DNA of 64,000 nucleotides from positions 23,827 through 87,826 of the forward strand of contig JAOZHR010000029.1 of NCBI GenBank assembly GCA_026014805.1, given 5' to 3'. The notes below the pieces were generated by a model. The model ran no database searches and was not told the origin of the DNA. It was given only the letters and a program-made list of their open reading frames with translations. The position numbers were made by a program, and so were the translations under genes. Source of the stretch: Candidatus Bathyarchaeota archaeon. GTDB taxonomy: Archaea; Thermoproteota; Bathyarchaeia; Bathyarchaeales; SOJC01. How positions within the stretch are numbered: position 1 is the first letter of the stretch; each line of letters opens with the position of its first letter. This document shows positions 7,744 to 15,879 of this stretch, in pieces.

Positions 7744-8706
7744 TTGAGGAATTTAGGTGTAGTCACAAGTGGCGGAGATGCGCCTGGTATGAATGCTGCT
7801 ATTCGGGCAGTAGTCCGCATCGCTTATTCAAAGAATTTTCATGTCTTGGGATTTAAAAGAGGGTGGGAAGGTTTGACAACAAATATGCCTATGACGTTAA
7901 CCCCCCGTTCTGTTGGTGGAATACTACAATTAGGCGGCACCATTCTTCATACATCAAGATGCTCACAGTTTAGAAGGAGAGAAGGGCTTAAGAAAGCTGC
8001 CGAAACTCTTGTCTCGAACAGTGTTGAAGGGCTCATAGTTATTGGCGGTAACGGTTCTTTCAAGGGAGCTTTGGAATTATGTAAAGAAACTGACACGTTA
8101 ATAGTGGGCATTCCTGCATCAATTGATAATGATGTTTTTGGGACGGATGAAACTATAGGTTTTGACACTGCTGTAAACACGGCGGTAACAGAAATCGACA
8201 AAATTCGAGACACTGCAATCTCCCACGAAAGAGTTTTCATTGTTGAAGTTATGGGACGGAAAAGAGGTTTTCTCGCCCTAACAATAGGGCTGACTGTTGG
8301 AGCCGAAGTAATTCTGATCCCAGAAGTTGAATATACAAAAGAGAACATCTTCAAAACGCTCAGGGAAAATAGTGCTAAAGGGAAGAAGTCAGGCATAATT
8401 GTGGTGGCGGAAGGAATTGGAGATATCCATAAACTTGCAAGGGAAATCGAAGAAAACACAGGCGCTGAAGTTAGACTTAGTATTTTGGGCTATGCCCAAA
8501 GAGGCGGCAACCCTACTGCGAGGAGTCGACTTCTGGCTAACTTGTTTGCAAACAAAGCGGTTGAACTATTATCAAAGAAGCGCGGAAACAGAATAGTTGG
8601 ATTGCAAAGAGGTAAAATCACCAGCATTGAACTAGAGAAGTCATGCAGAACGGAGAAACCTTTGGACCTAAACTTACTCAAGCTGGCGAATATACTAGCA
8701 ACATAA
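7744..8706 (+). CDS. pfkA: 6-phosphofructokinase, PfkA family
   Basis: 320 aa, TTG start 9 nt after a good SD (GAGGAG at 7732-7737). Fold signatures: TSGGDAPGMNAAIRA near the N terminus, GIPASIDNDVFGTDETIGFD near 122-141 with the catalytic Asp, and VEVMGRKRG. It phosphorylates fructose 6-phosphate in glycolysis. The Lys that marks pyrophosphate-dependent enzymes before T/S-I-D-N-D is not present (PASIDND), pointing to ATP. Unusually, the nucleotide loop reads GGNGS (Asn103) where PfkA enzymes have GGDGS; that Asp helps hold Mg-ATP. Most archaea use ADP-dependent or other kinases, so a PfkA enzyme suggests ancient transfer. Donor specificity is therefore open. Confidence 0.86.
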   Translation: MRNLGVVTSGGDAPGMNAAIRAVVRIAYSKNFHVLGFKRGWEGLTTNMPMTLTPRSVGGILQLGGTILHTSRCSQFRRREGLKKAAETLVSNSVEGLIVIGGNGSFKGALELCKETDTLIVGIPASIDNDVFGTDETIGFDTAVNTAVTEIDKIRDTAISHERVFIVEVMGRKRGFLALTIGLTVGAEVILIPEVEYTKENIFKTLRENSAKGKKSGIIVVAEGIGDIHKLAREIEENTGAEVRLSILGYAQRGGNPTARSRLLANLFANKAVELLSKKRGNRIVGLQRGKITSIELEKSCRTEKPLDLNLLKLANILAT

Positions 8707-9209
8707 AATTCCTACAGCCAAAAGAAAAATGAAATTGGTTATGCTTCTACAAAAATGAACCTTAGCAAACAAGGATCTTTAGTTTGAATTTTTAAGAATT
8801 ATTGTAGCTTTCTGACAATTGCACGCGCGAGAATCTTTTTTGCTTGACTTTCGGTCTCTTTTTCCATGCTTTCGCTCCTCAAATTCTAATGGTAATACTG
8901 TCTAAATTTAGAAGGTTTTCGTAGAATCTAAGGAAAATTCATGGTTGATAAGTAGGTTGAAAAACCTTCTAGGTCATGAAATCTTCTACAAATCAGAAAA
9001 GAAGCTCAAAATGAAGGAATCAGGGTCTAGATTTAGAAGCTCAAAAACAGCAAGGTTGATGCAATCTTTTTTCCATTGTTGAATATTGTCTTTTTCAGAA
9101 ATCTTGAGTTTTGGGAATTTTTAGCCTTTTTTTAGTATGTTTTTTAGCATTGACCATGTTTTTTCACCATTGTTAATAATGCGCGCATAAACGTTAAGTG
9201 TTGCGCACA
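8707..9209. other. Intergenic region with inverted repeats
   Basis: About 500 nt with no gene longer than the 22-codon ORF at 8799-8867. TCTAAATTTAGA at 8901-8912 is a perfect palindrome, repeated with one change at 9026-9037. TAGAAGGTTTT at 8909-8919 pairs perfectly with AAAACCTTCTA at 8961-8971 across a 41-nt loop. TGCGCGCA sits at 9180-9187. These could form an RNA structure or protein sites; nothing in the sequence decides which. Confidence 0.4.
8799..8867 (-). CDS. Possible 22-aa microprotein with a strong SD
   Basis: ATG at 8867 preceded by GAGGAG 7 nt upstream on the minus strand; the product is MEKETESQAKKILARAIVRK plus LQ, a charged amphipathic helix. Such a strong SD before such a short ORF is suggestive only. 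No homologue is recognised. It could equally be a chance ORF. Confidence 0.3.
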   Translation of the reverse strand: MEKETESQAKKILARAIVRKLQ

Positions 9210-10187
9210 TCAACTCTTTTTTAAAGTCTTGATAGCGTTCTGTATCCAATCAGGATCTTTCAGGAGTTCCCTACCCACTGCAACCAAGTCAACTTTTTCC
9301 TCTTCAACCAGTTTATTCGCAAACTCGGGATCCTTAATCCCTCCAACACCGATAACAGGTATGTCTAAAACTCCCCTGATTTGCTGCGCTTGAGCAACAA
9401 AATACCCTTGTTCTCCCTGCAACTGCATAGGTCGACTACCGCATAGACCCCCAGACACATCCAGGATGTCTACCCCCGCCTTCTGAAGTTCTATAGCAAA
9501 TTTCTTAGAATCTTCTATTAGGACACCATTTGGATCTAAATCGTCAGAGCCTAAACGATAAAGAAGGAGCCTTCCTCCGACTTTTTCCTTCACTCTCTCA
9601 ACAACCGCCAGGGGAAACCTTATTCTATTCTCCAAAGATTCACCATACTTATCCCGTCTCGCGTTTGCCAAGGGAGAGAAAAATTGATTTAATAGAAATC
9701 CGTGTGCCCCATGCACCTCAACACCATCAAAACCTGCTCTCATAGCCCTCTCAGCAGCAAGCGCAAACGTTTCAACCAAATCTTCGATTTCCTTAAGCTT
9801 TAGTTCGCGCGCTTCTCTACTACTTGATGGAGCTACGGGTTGAAGTCCAGTGATTTCTTGTTTGGCATGCTTGCCAGCATGATTGATTTGTATCACTGCA
9901 GGTGTTCCCATAGAATGGATTTTACTTGAAAGCTTCTCCAAACCTATAATTAAATTATCGTCGTATATTCCAAGCTGTCTTTCGCTCAGCTTTCCTTCAA
10001 GGGACACATAGCTATGTTCGATTATTAGAAGACCAAGATTCTTTGACCGTTTACCATAATGTTCAACAAGCTTGTCCGTTACAGCTCCTGCCGTTGTCGC
10101 CAAGCCCGTGTGAATGGGAGGCATCACAATTCTATTTTTGAGTGTTAATCCCTTTACATCAAAACAATCTAACAGTCTAACCAACAC
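9210..10187 (-). CDS. NADH:flavin oxidoreductase, Old Yellow Enzyme family
   Basis: About 325 aa from the GTG at 10187, which has AAAGGAG at 6-nt spacing; the ATG at 10193 lies only 1 nt from that SD and the ATG at 10244 adds atypical residues. Signatures: LKNRIVMPP near the N terminus, VIQINHAGKHA, GFDGVEVHGAHGFLLNQFFS (substrate and FMN binding His pair), NRIRFPLAVVERV, and VIGVGGIKDP for phosphate binding. The TIM-barrel FMN domain is complete; the Fe-S and FAD/NAD domains of the longer 2,4-dienoyl-CoA reductase types are absent. Substrate is probably an activated alkene. It is isolated, with a gene-poor stretch upstream. Confidence 0.87.
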   Translation of the reverse strand: MLVRLLDCFDVKGLTLKNRIVMPPIHTGLATTAGAVTDKLVEHYGKRSKNLGLLIIEHSYVSLEGKLSERQLGIYDDNLIIGLEKLSSKIHSMGTPAVIQINHAGKHAKQEITGLQPVAPSSSREARELKLKEIEDLVETFALAAERAMRAGFDGVEVHGAHGFLLNQFFSPLANARRDKYGESLENRIRFPLAVVERVKEKVGGRLLLYRLGSDDLDPNGVLIEDSKKFAIELQKAGVDILDVSGGLCGSRPMQLQGEQGYFVAQAQQIRGVLDIPVIGVGGIKDPEFANKLVEEEKVDLVAVGRELLKDPDWIQNAIKTLKKS

Positions 10188-10280
10188 AAACATCTCCTTT
10201 AGAAGTTTTAGAGTCACATTTAGAAAAGCCTTTGGATACGCCACATAGCTTATAAATTCCAGAAAGTCGCAGGGCGTGCA

Positions 10281-10388
10281 TTATTCCCTTCGCCATACGT
10301 TGTAGGGGCAGTAGTTCCAACAGTATCTGCTACCTTTAAAAACACGCCCTTTACATTCTGATCTGCTAAAAGGCCTAGATTTCCTCAT
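10281..10388 (-). CDS. Small Cys/aromatic-rich ORF, 35 aa
   Basis: ATG at 10388 to TAA at 10281. The protein contains SECKGRVFKGSRYCWNYCPY and ends NVWRRE; three Cys with a C-x3-C pair among Tyr and Trp suggest a small metal-binding fold or the tail of a larger protein. It lies 19 nt after the next small ORF on the same strand, so both could be pieces of one decayed gene in different frames. No family recognised. Confidence 0.35.
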   Translation of the reverse strand: MRKSRPFSRSECKGRVFKGSRYCWNYCPYNVWRRE

Positions 10389-10407
10389 TACTTCCCGATG
10401 AAAATTA

Positions 10408-10572
10408 TCAAGCTGCTTTATCAATTATCCCTTTGGGCGTCCTCTGACATACTTCTTGTAATGGAGTAGTTTCTCTCTTTCTCCCTTTGGCAGCAGGAAA
10501 GCGGGGAGTTTCAACTCTTTCTTCTTTGGTCGCCCAATTCCTTAAGGTGGAAACTTGGATTTCCTTTGCCAA
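10408..10572 (-). CDS. Small ORF with HTH-like start, 54 aa
   Basis: TTG at 10572 with GGAGGGG about 6 nt upstream on the minus strand. Begins MAKEIQVSTLRNWATKEER, which resembles the recognition helix of a small helix-turn-helix domain (LAKEIxVSxLRNW), then becomes basic and Pro-rich and ends at TGA 10408. Could be a small DNA-binding protein, or the head of a decayed regulator or transposase whose tail is the ORF at 10281-10388. Confidence 0.4.
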   Translation of the reverse strand: MAKEIQVSTLRNWATKEERVETPRFPAAKGRKRETTPLQEVCQRTPKGIIDKAA

Positions 10573-10808
10573 ATAATCCCCTCCATAACTACTTGGTTTT
10601 AAGCGCGTTGTTCACGCACTCAAGCTATCTAAGCTTAATGCACCCCATGATTTTAGTTGAGTAGATATGAGGAAAAAGGTTTCACGTGCAAAAATGCGAA
10701 TGATGAAAGAAAGGAAAAAATCAAAAAATTGCGTGCATGCGCAACCACTAATACTTGATGACAATAGACACGCAACATAGCCGCACATGTGCCCAAATAC
10801 TGTCTGCG

Positions 10809-10997
10809 TTAGTCGTATCTTCCGCCAGCTCTGACGCATTCTGCTTTCGGCCTTTTTGGTTTTGGTGTTGTTCGTTGTTTCTTATGCCTTGGGCATTCTC
10901 TCAATCTTATGAGCATCCAACCATGGTCTTCATATTCGCATCCACATTTGAGTTTGACCGTTTTTGGGGATTTCGTCCTGTCATTCTTCTGTGTCAA
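10809..10997 (-). CDS. Small zinc-finger-like protein, 62 aa
   Basis: TTG start at 10997 preceded by GAGGAG with 7-nt spacing on the minus strand. The core is VKLKCGCEYEDHGWML followed by RLRECPRHKK, giving C-x-C and C-x2-H ligands typical of a small zinc-binding unit, then a Lys/Arg/Pro-rich tail. Good SD, compact metal-ligand spacing and basic tail support a real nucleic-acid-binding protein. I do not recognise a named family. It sits in the gene-poor 10.2-12.8 kb island. Confidence 0.55.
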   Translation of the reverse strand: MTQKNDRTKSPKTVKLKCGCEYEDHGWMLIRLRECPRHKKQRTTPKPKRPKAECVRAGGRYD

Positions 10998-11212
10998 TTA
11001 AAGTCTCCTCTTACTGTCTGTGATCTTGATTGTAGCTCTTTCGGTGCTTTTTTGCGCGCATCGTTACATAGATTGGAAAACTATGGAAAAACTGCCAGAA
11101 AAGCCATCGAAATCCTGTCATTCCCTAAAAATCGGAAAATGCCAAAGAGGCAATAATCGAGATAGACTATGTATGCATAAGACCGTGTTATCTAATGTGA
11201 TTTATTGAAGAA

Positions 11213-11368
11213 TTACTCCTCTACGACTTTGACGCTTTCTATTTCTTTGCACCATGGGATTAAGTCTGTTGAAAGTTCTTGGAGAATCTCACCTTCTATC
11301 TCTTCGTTTGTTTTTTCTCGGCTTTCTTCAACAAGAGAAATCAGAATCATTACTTTCTTTGTTTTCAT
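11213..11368 (-). CDS. Small acidic hypothetical protein, 51 aa
   Basis: Start chosen at the internal ATG 11368 (MKTKKVMILISLVEES), because the 19 residues before it look like leader sequence. It has one hydrophobic beta strand, an acidic helix (EKTNEEIEGEILQEL), and a conserved-looking IPWCKEIESVKVVEE end. The composition and pattern look like a folded small protein. It follows the ribbon-helix-helix gene by 74 nt on the same strand, and the two could form a pair. No function known. Confidence 0.5.
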   Translation of the reverse strand: MKTKKVMILISLVEESREKTNEEIEGEILQELSTDLIPWCKEIESVKVVEE

Positions 11369-11442
11369 TGAAACCCCATTGTGAAACGATGTACTAGTCT
11401 TTTTCAGAAAAGTCTTGGGATTCACCTATGACTCAAACGGGG

Positions 11443-11625
11443 TTAAGAACTTCTTTTCTTTTCAAATTTGATGCCGTGAATATACCAACAGTAATGTTGT
11501 CCGATGGAGTCTTTGACAAAGTCTGCGATGCTGACATATCCGTATTCGGGATGTTCTTTCATTAATTGTTCTATGGTTTCTATCATTTCTTTGGGCAGTT
11601 TGATGGTTCTGTAATGTCTGCGCAT
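11443..11625 (-). CDS. Ribbon-helix-helix (CopG-like) DNA-binding protein
   Basis: 60 aa. Starts RRHYRTIKLPKEMIETIEQL: a basic beta strand (YRTIKLP) followed by two helices with PEYGYVSIADFVKDSI, the standard ribbon-helix-helix arrangement where the strand dimer enters the DNA major groove. Such proteins are repressors of plasmid, toxin-antitoxin or membrane-protein genes. GAGTG lies before the ATG. The small acidic ORF downstream is a candidate partner, but it resembles no toxin I know. Confidence 0.7.
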   Translation of the reverse strand: MRRHYRTIKLPKEMIETIEQLMKEHPEYGYVSIADFVKDSIGQHYCWYIHGIKFEKKRSS

Positions 11626-11860
11626 TCTAGTTCACTCAGAGACCTTTAGTTTTTTCTTCAGAGTTAAGAACATGGTGATGAGTTCAAAAAGCTTGTGAAA
11701 TGATGCTAAATATCGCTAAACTCTTATATTCCGACTCAGAAAAGAAACAGTTTACGTTTTTTCAACAACGAATCAATACATGAGGGTTGATGTGCGTGCG
11801 TCTACGACTATTATTGTTTATGGCAGCCTGTAGACGTGCAAAAACGAGAGCTTTCCGGCT

Positions 11861-12028
11861 CTAATCAACACCCTCTTTTCTTGTTAGATTCTGAATAGAA
11901 GATAAATCTTTTAGCTGTAACGTGTCAGTAAAAAACTGATGGATTTCCTCTGAAGAATCAGAACATGGGTGTGGTATAGGAAAATATTGAAACGAGTAGA
12001 GAAAAGATGACAAAGTCGCCTTAGCCAA
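11861..12028 (-). CDS. Possible small protein, 55 aa
   Basis: TTG at 12028 with GAGAGGAGG just upstream on the minus strand; begins MAKATLSSFLYSFQYF and ends LTRKEGVD. Its stop region carries a second AGAGGGTGTTG element like its own start, followed by a 16-codon ORF. The purine-rich SD is the only positive evidence; the composition is unremarkable. May be chance. Confidence 0.28.
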   Translation of the reverse strand: MAKATLSSFLYSFQYFPIPHPCSDSSEEIHQFFTDTLQLKDLSSIQNLTRKEGVD

Positions 12029-12420
12029 CACCCTCCTCTCTTTTTGTTTTCTTGTCCATTTTGTCGTAGCATCAAAGTCTTCTTGTGTTACGAAAAATTG
12101 TCCACCTTTTCCCTAGCAACTTCGTTTACCTAGAAGATTTACGCGGGGAAATGGAGAGATATAGCGCGTATCCATTACGCTTGGAAAACAAAGAGAGAAA
12201 AAACGCGCAACTTCACTCAAAATGCATGCACTGGGACCTAGTTCGTGTCATTATTCGGAGAAACTCAGAGCCCTAAAACGATCCTTCCCTCTTTTTTTCC
12301 TATTCCGAATCCGACCTTCCAACAAGTCTTTTATTGGCAATAAAAAACAAGAAGTGGGGAGCCTTTGTTGTCGGTTGACGATTTCTTTGTAGAGTTGCTG
12401 CTGGAGGAATTCAACAGGCA

Positions 12421-12675
12421 ATGAGCGACGGAGACGACGTGAAGCCGGAAAACAAGAAGGACAATTCTACTCCAGAGCCGGAGAGCGTGAACAGGTTGGA
12501 CACGACGGAGCAGGTGAGAGCTCTTTTCCCTTCTGAACTGAAGAATCCGCTGCTGGATGAATAAGAGTCAGCGAGATTAGCTAAAACAGTGAAGGGAGCC
12601 AGAGCTTTGTTGGCAGTTGGCTTCGAATACGTCACCGACATGGAAGGCTTCAAACTGTTCCGCAAAAGAAAGTAG
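12421..12675 (+). pseudogene. Small acidic protein gene interrupted by an in-frame TAA
   Basis: From ATG 12421 (GGAGGA upstream at 12403-12408) the frame codes an acidic N terminus (SDGDDVKPENKK...), then EQVRALFPSELKNPLLDE, a TAA at 12562-12564, and continues open for 36 codons (SARLAKTVKGARALLAVGFE, then YVTDMEGFKLFRKRK) to TAG at 12673. Both halves share base composition and look like parts of one protein: acidic linker, FPSEL motif, helix, and a GFEYVTDMEGFKLF strand pair. I recall comparable small archaeal proteins with a charged N terminus and an LFP-x-L motif, but no name. Either a recent nonsense mutation or a sequencing error. Confidence 0.6.
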
Positions 12676-12723
12676 CATCGCCACCTTATGGAATGAAAAA
12701 AAAGCTAACAGATTGGGATTAAT

Positions 12724-12786
12724 CAGCGCGTAGTGGAGACGTCTCCCGATTCCTTCCCGCACACTCCCCATTTTTGCTTGCACAAA
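12724..12786. repeat. Palindrome-containing repeat element, copy A
   Basis: Contains the 12-bp perfect palindrome GGAGACGTCTCC (12735-12746) in the context CAGCG...AGTGG[palindrome]CG...CCCC-TTTTT-GCTTGCACA. The same layout occurs at 34204-34255 with GGAGATATCTCC. It lies 60-125 nt before the subtilase start. Function unknown; it could be a transcript end, operator or mobile-element trace. Confidence 0.5.
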
Positions 12787-12848
12787 ATAGAAGATTCTTT
12801 CAAAAATGATAATAAGCTTGGTGACTATATTGTCGTTGGGGGGAAGGC

Positions 12849-15800
12849 GTGAAAAAAGTAGTCTTTATAGTAATGCTACAGCTGCTTTTGATCAGCGTAT
12901 TCACATTTGCAGTAAACATCCAACCAATAGAGACTGAGACCTTAGGATGGGCTGGAGACTGTGATACAGCGACAGATTCACACACACATACGGAATTGAT
13001 GAATATTTCTCAGTTGTCTTTTTCGCAGATTGACAATTGGAACTTCAATACTATGCGTGTGTTAAGGGCGGAATGGGATGATCTTGTGTCTGTCAACCAT
13101 GATTATGGAGAGCTTATTGTTGGGGTCGATGGAATTAGCTCAGACAGTTACTCGGAGCTCATAGAGCTAATTAGAAGTAGTGGTGGTGAACTCGTTAACA
13201 GAGTTTCTATGCGTGGCCATATTAGTGCTGTTGTTGCCAATATTCCTCAATTGTCAATGTCTACTTTCGTAATGAAGGCTCATGCTGCAGGGCTGTCAAG
13301 ATATGTCGAGCCTAATGTGAGATTAAAAGCCGACTTCATACCAAACGATCCAGGTTGGCAGATGCAATGGGGGCCACATGCAATAGAAGCAGACTTGGCT
13401 TGGAATACCACGGTGGGAGATTCTTCCATTATCGTTGCCGTTATAGATTCCGGAATTGACGCAAGTCATGAAGACTTGGCTGCAAACATTGTTCCATTGG
13501 GATTCGATTGGGTAAACAATGATACCAACCCTTGGGATGACCATGGGCATGGAACCCACTGTGCAGGCATCATCGCAGCATTGCTAAACAACAGCTTTGG
13601 GATAGCTGGCCTAGCTCAAGTACGATTAATGGCTGAAAAAGTGCTTAACCAGCGCGGTGAGGGATCAGCAGATGATGTTGCGAATGCGATAGTTCACGCG
13701 GTGGATCAAGGAGCGGACATTTTAAGCATGAGTCTTGGAGCTTTCGTGGAAAGCACGATAATTTATGCGGCCATAAAATATGCTGATGAGCAGGGTGTGT
13801 TGATAATTGGGTCGGCGGGAAATGACGCTTCGGAATGGTATCATTGGCCAGCATCATATAAGGAAGTGATAGCCGTTACGGCCACTAGTGAAAGTAATGA
13901 TCCAGCTGAATTCACTAATCATGGAGATTGGGTTGAAGTTGCGGCGCCAGGTGTCAACATATACTCAACCTGGCTAGGTGATGAATACAAAAGCTTGAGT
14001 GGGACATCCATGTCAGCTCCTCACGTGACAGGTGTCGCAGCATTAATCTGGAGCCAATTCCCCAACATGACTAGAGACCAAGTGCGAGCTCAGCTACGTT
14101 ACACAGCTGATGACTTGGGCGACCCCACATTTGATGAATATTACGGATATGGCTTGATCAACGCAAGAAGAGCTGTTGAACAGGACCCGCCTGTACATGA
14201 CGTTGTCTTGCTGCACTGGAAGGCTCCTTACGTCTTGAAGCCATTTGATACAGCTATTTTCAACGGCACTCTGCTGAACTTCGGAACTGCTAACGAAGAC
14301 AACTTGACAGTGCAGTTGTTGGTTAACGGAACTGTTGAAGCTTCTAAACTCGTTAACAATTTGACAGGTGGTGCATCAATCATGACTAGTCACCTATGGA
14401 GTCCAATAGCTGAAGGAACTTACAACGTCACAATGCAAGTAATCCCAGTGAACGGAGAAACAGCAACGCAAAACAATGTGTTGTCTGAAAACCTTATAGT
14501 CAGAATCTCAAAAACCTTTGAAGTACCCAATGATTTTCCAAGAATACAGAATGCCATAAACAAAGTTGACAATGGATCCACGATTCAAGTTGAACCAGGA
14601 ACTTACTATGAACATATTATCGTACCAAAATCAATGACTATTCATGGAGAGAACTCCAACACTACGATTATTGACGGAACCGGTATCAAGTCCGTAATCA
14701 AGATATTCGCCAACAATGTGAGTATCAACGGGTTTACCATTCAAAACAGCGGCTCAAAACCGTTGCATGGCGACAGCGGCATTGTCTTATACAGCTCGCA
14801 CAATAACATCAGCTCAAACATAATTTGGGACAATTACTACGGAATTAGACTTCTTTCTGAGCAAAACACGATTGTCGGAAATATAGTCTCAAATTCTGCA
14901 AGGGGCATAAGTCTGGAGGGATCAAATGAAAACATTCTCAGAGATAATCATATGATTGGTAACACCCGCAATCTTGACATAGATTTTCTTGGAGGAACAC
15001 TTTCAGATTACATGAATGATATAGATGCTTCAAACACTGTAGACGGGAAGCCTGTCTACTACTGGGTGAACCAACACAATAAATCGATCCCAAATGACGC
15101 GGGATATGTAGCCATCTTGAACTCTACCTGGATTGTAGTGAAAGACTTGAACCTCTCAAACAGTGGCCAAGGCTTGCTGTTTGTCTCTACAGCTAACTCC
15201 ACAGTGGCAAACGTGCAAGCCTTCGACAACTTAATTGGTATCTACATGGTCAAGTCGGACGACAATGCAATACACAATTGCATGGTTACAGACAACTTGG
15301 TTGGAATTTGGCTAAGTTATTGCAGTGGCAACATAGTCGAAGCCAACACAGCGTCGAAGGGGATGTTTGGCATAGCCCTATATGAATCGAGCTACAACAG
15401 CATTTTAGGAAACACACTATTGAATAATACGCTATTACTGGGTATAGGATTCAGTTTAGAGTCAAACTCCAACTGTAACAGTTTTTTCCGAAATAACCTC
15501 ATCAGCAACTCAATTCAAGCTTATATATTCGACAACTCTGTCAATAACACCTTGGATAATGGTTATGAAGGAAACTATTGGAGTAATTATGCTGGGCTGG
15601 ACTCTGACGGTGATGGAATAGGTGATTCACCTTATGCTATTGATGAAAATAATACCGATAATTATCCACTAATGAATATTTACTGGAACCCAGCAGACAT
15701 CAACCACGATTTGAAAGTTGACATATACGATGTCGTTTTAGCCTGTAACGCCTATAGCTCCACTCCCTCTGACCCGCACTGGAACCCTCACTGTGACATA

Positions 15801-15878
15801 GCTGAATCCTATGGAGTAATAGACATATACGATGTAGTAATGATCTGTACAAGCTACGGAGAAGAATACTTCCCATAA
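12849..15878 (+). CDS. Secreted subtilisin-like protease with beta-helix repeats and C-terminal dockerin-like domain
   Basis: 1009 aa, GTG start. Signal peptide at 1-21 (KKVVFIVMLQLLLISVFTFA), propeptide-like region to about 170, then an S8 domain with Asp200 (VAVIDSGID), His234 (DHGHGTHCAG), Asn325 (GSAGND) and Ser387 (GTSMSAPH), so the protease should be active. About 450-560 is a CARDB-like beta-sandwich, 570-900 NosD/parallel beta-helix repeats with many N-x-S/T sites, and 950-1005 two dockerin-type calcium loops (DINHDLKVDIYDVV and SYGVIDIYDVVMI). It should act outside the cell, possibly anchored by a cohesin. Tail to tail with the methionine adenosyltransferase gene, 1 nt apart. Confidence 0.92.
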   Translation: MKKVVFIVMLQLLLISVFTFAVNIQPIETETLGWAGDCDTATDSHTHTELMNISQLSFSQIDNWNFNTMRVLRAEWDDLVSVNHDYGELIVGVDGISSDSYSELIELIRSSGGELVNRVSMRGHISAVVANIPQLSMSTFVMKAHAAGLSRYVEPNVRLKADFIPNDPGWQMQWGPHAIEADLAWNTTVGDSSIIVAVIDSGIDASHEDLAANIVPLGFDWVNNDTNPWDDHGHGTHCAGIIAALLNNSFGIAGLAQVRLMAEKVLNQRGEGSADDVANAIVHAVDQGADILSMSLGAFVESTIIYAAIKYADEQGVLIIGSAGNDASEWYHWPASYKEVIAVTATSESNDPAEFTNHGDWVEVAAPGVNIYSTWLGDEYKSLSGTSMSAPHVTGVAALIWSQFPNMTRDQVRAQLRYTADDLGDPTFDEYYGYGLINARRAVEQDPPVHDVVLLHWKAPYVLKPFDTAIFNGTLLNFGTANEDNLTVQLLVNGTVEASKLVNNLTGGASIMTSHLWSPIAEGTYNVTMQVIPVNGETATQNNVLSENLIVRISKTFEVPNDFPRIQNAINKVDNGSTIQVEPGTYYEHIIVPKSMTIHGENSNTTIIDGTGIKSVIKIFANNVSINGFTIQNSGSKPLHGDSGIVLYSSHNNISSNIIWDNYYGIRLLSEQNTIVGNIVSNSARGISLEGSNENILRDNHMIGNTRNLDIDFLGGTLSDYMNDIDASNTVDGKPVYYWVNQHNKSIPNDAGYVAILNSTWIVVKDLNLSNSGQGLLFVSTANSTVANVQAFDNLIGIYMVKSDDNAIHNCMVTDNLVGIWLSYCSGNIVEANTASKGMFGIALYESSYNSILGNTLLNNTLLLGIGFSLESNSNCNSFFRNNLISNSIQAYIFDNSVNNTLDNGYEGNYWSNYAGLDSDGDGIGDSPYAIDENNTDNYPLMNIYWNPADINHDLKVDIYDVVLACNAYSSTPSDPHWNPHCDIAESYGVIDIYDVVMICTSYGEEYFP

Positions 15879-15879
15879 T

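Noticed and set aside
10755..11156. 133-codon plus-strand ORF in the gene-poor island
   Set aside because: Antisense to the zinc-knuckle ORF, Phe/Cys/Trp-rich, no SD and no family pattern.
11818..11868. 16-codon ORF after a second AGAGGGTGTTG element
   Set aside because: Too short to support; only its SD-like motif is repeated.
12085..12276. 63-codon plus-strand ORF
   Set aside because: No SD, no recognisable pattern; looks like chance.
12411..12665. 84-codon minus-strand ORF
   Set aside because: Antisense to the interrupted acidic-protein gene, which has better coding features and an SD.
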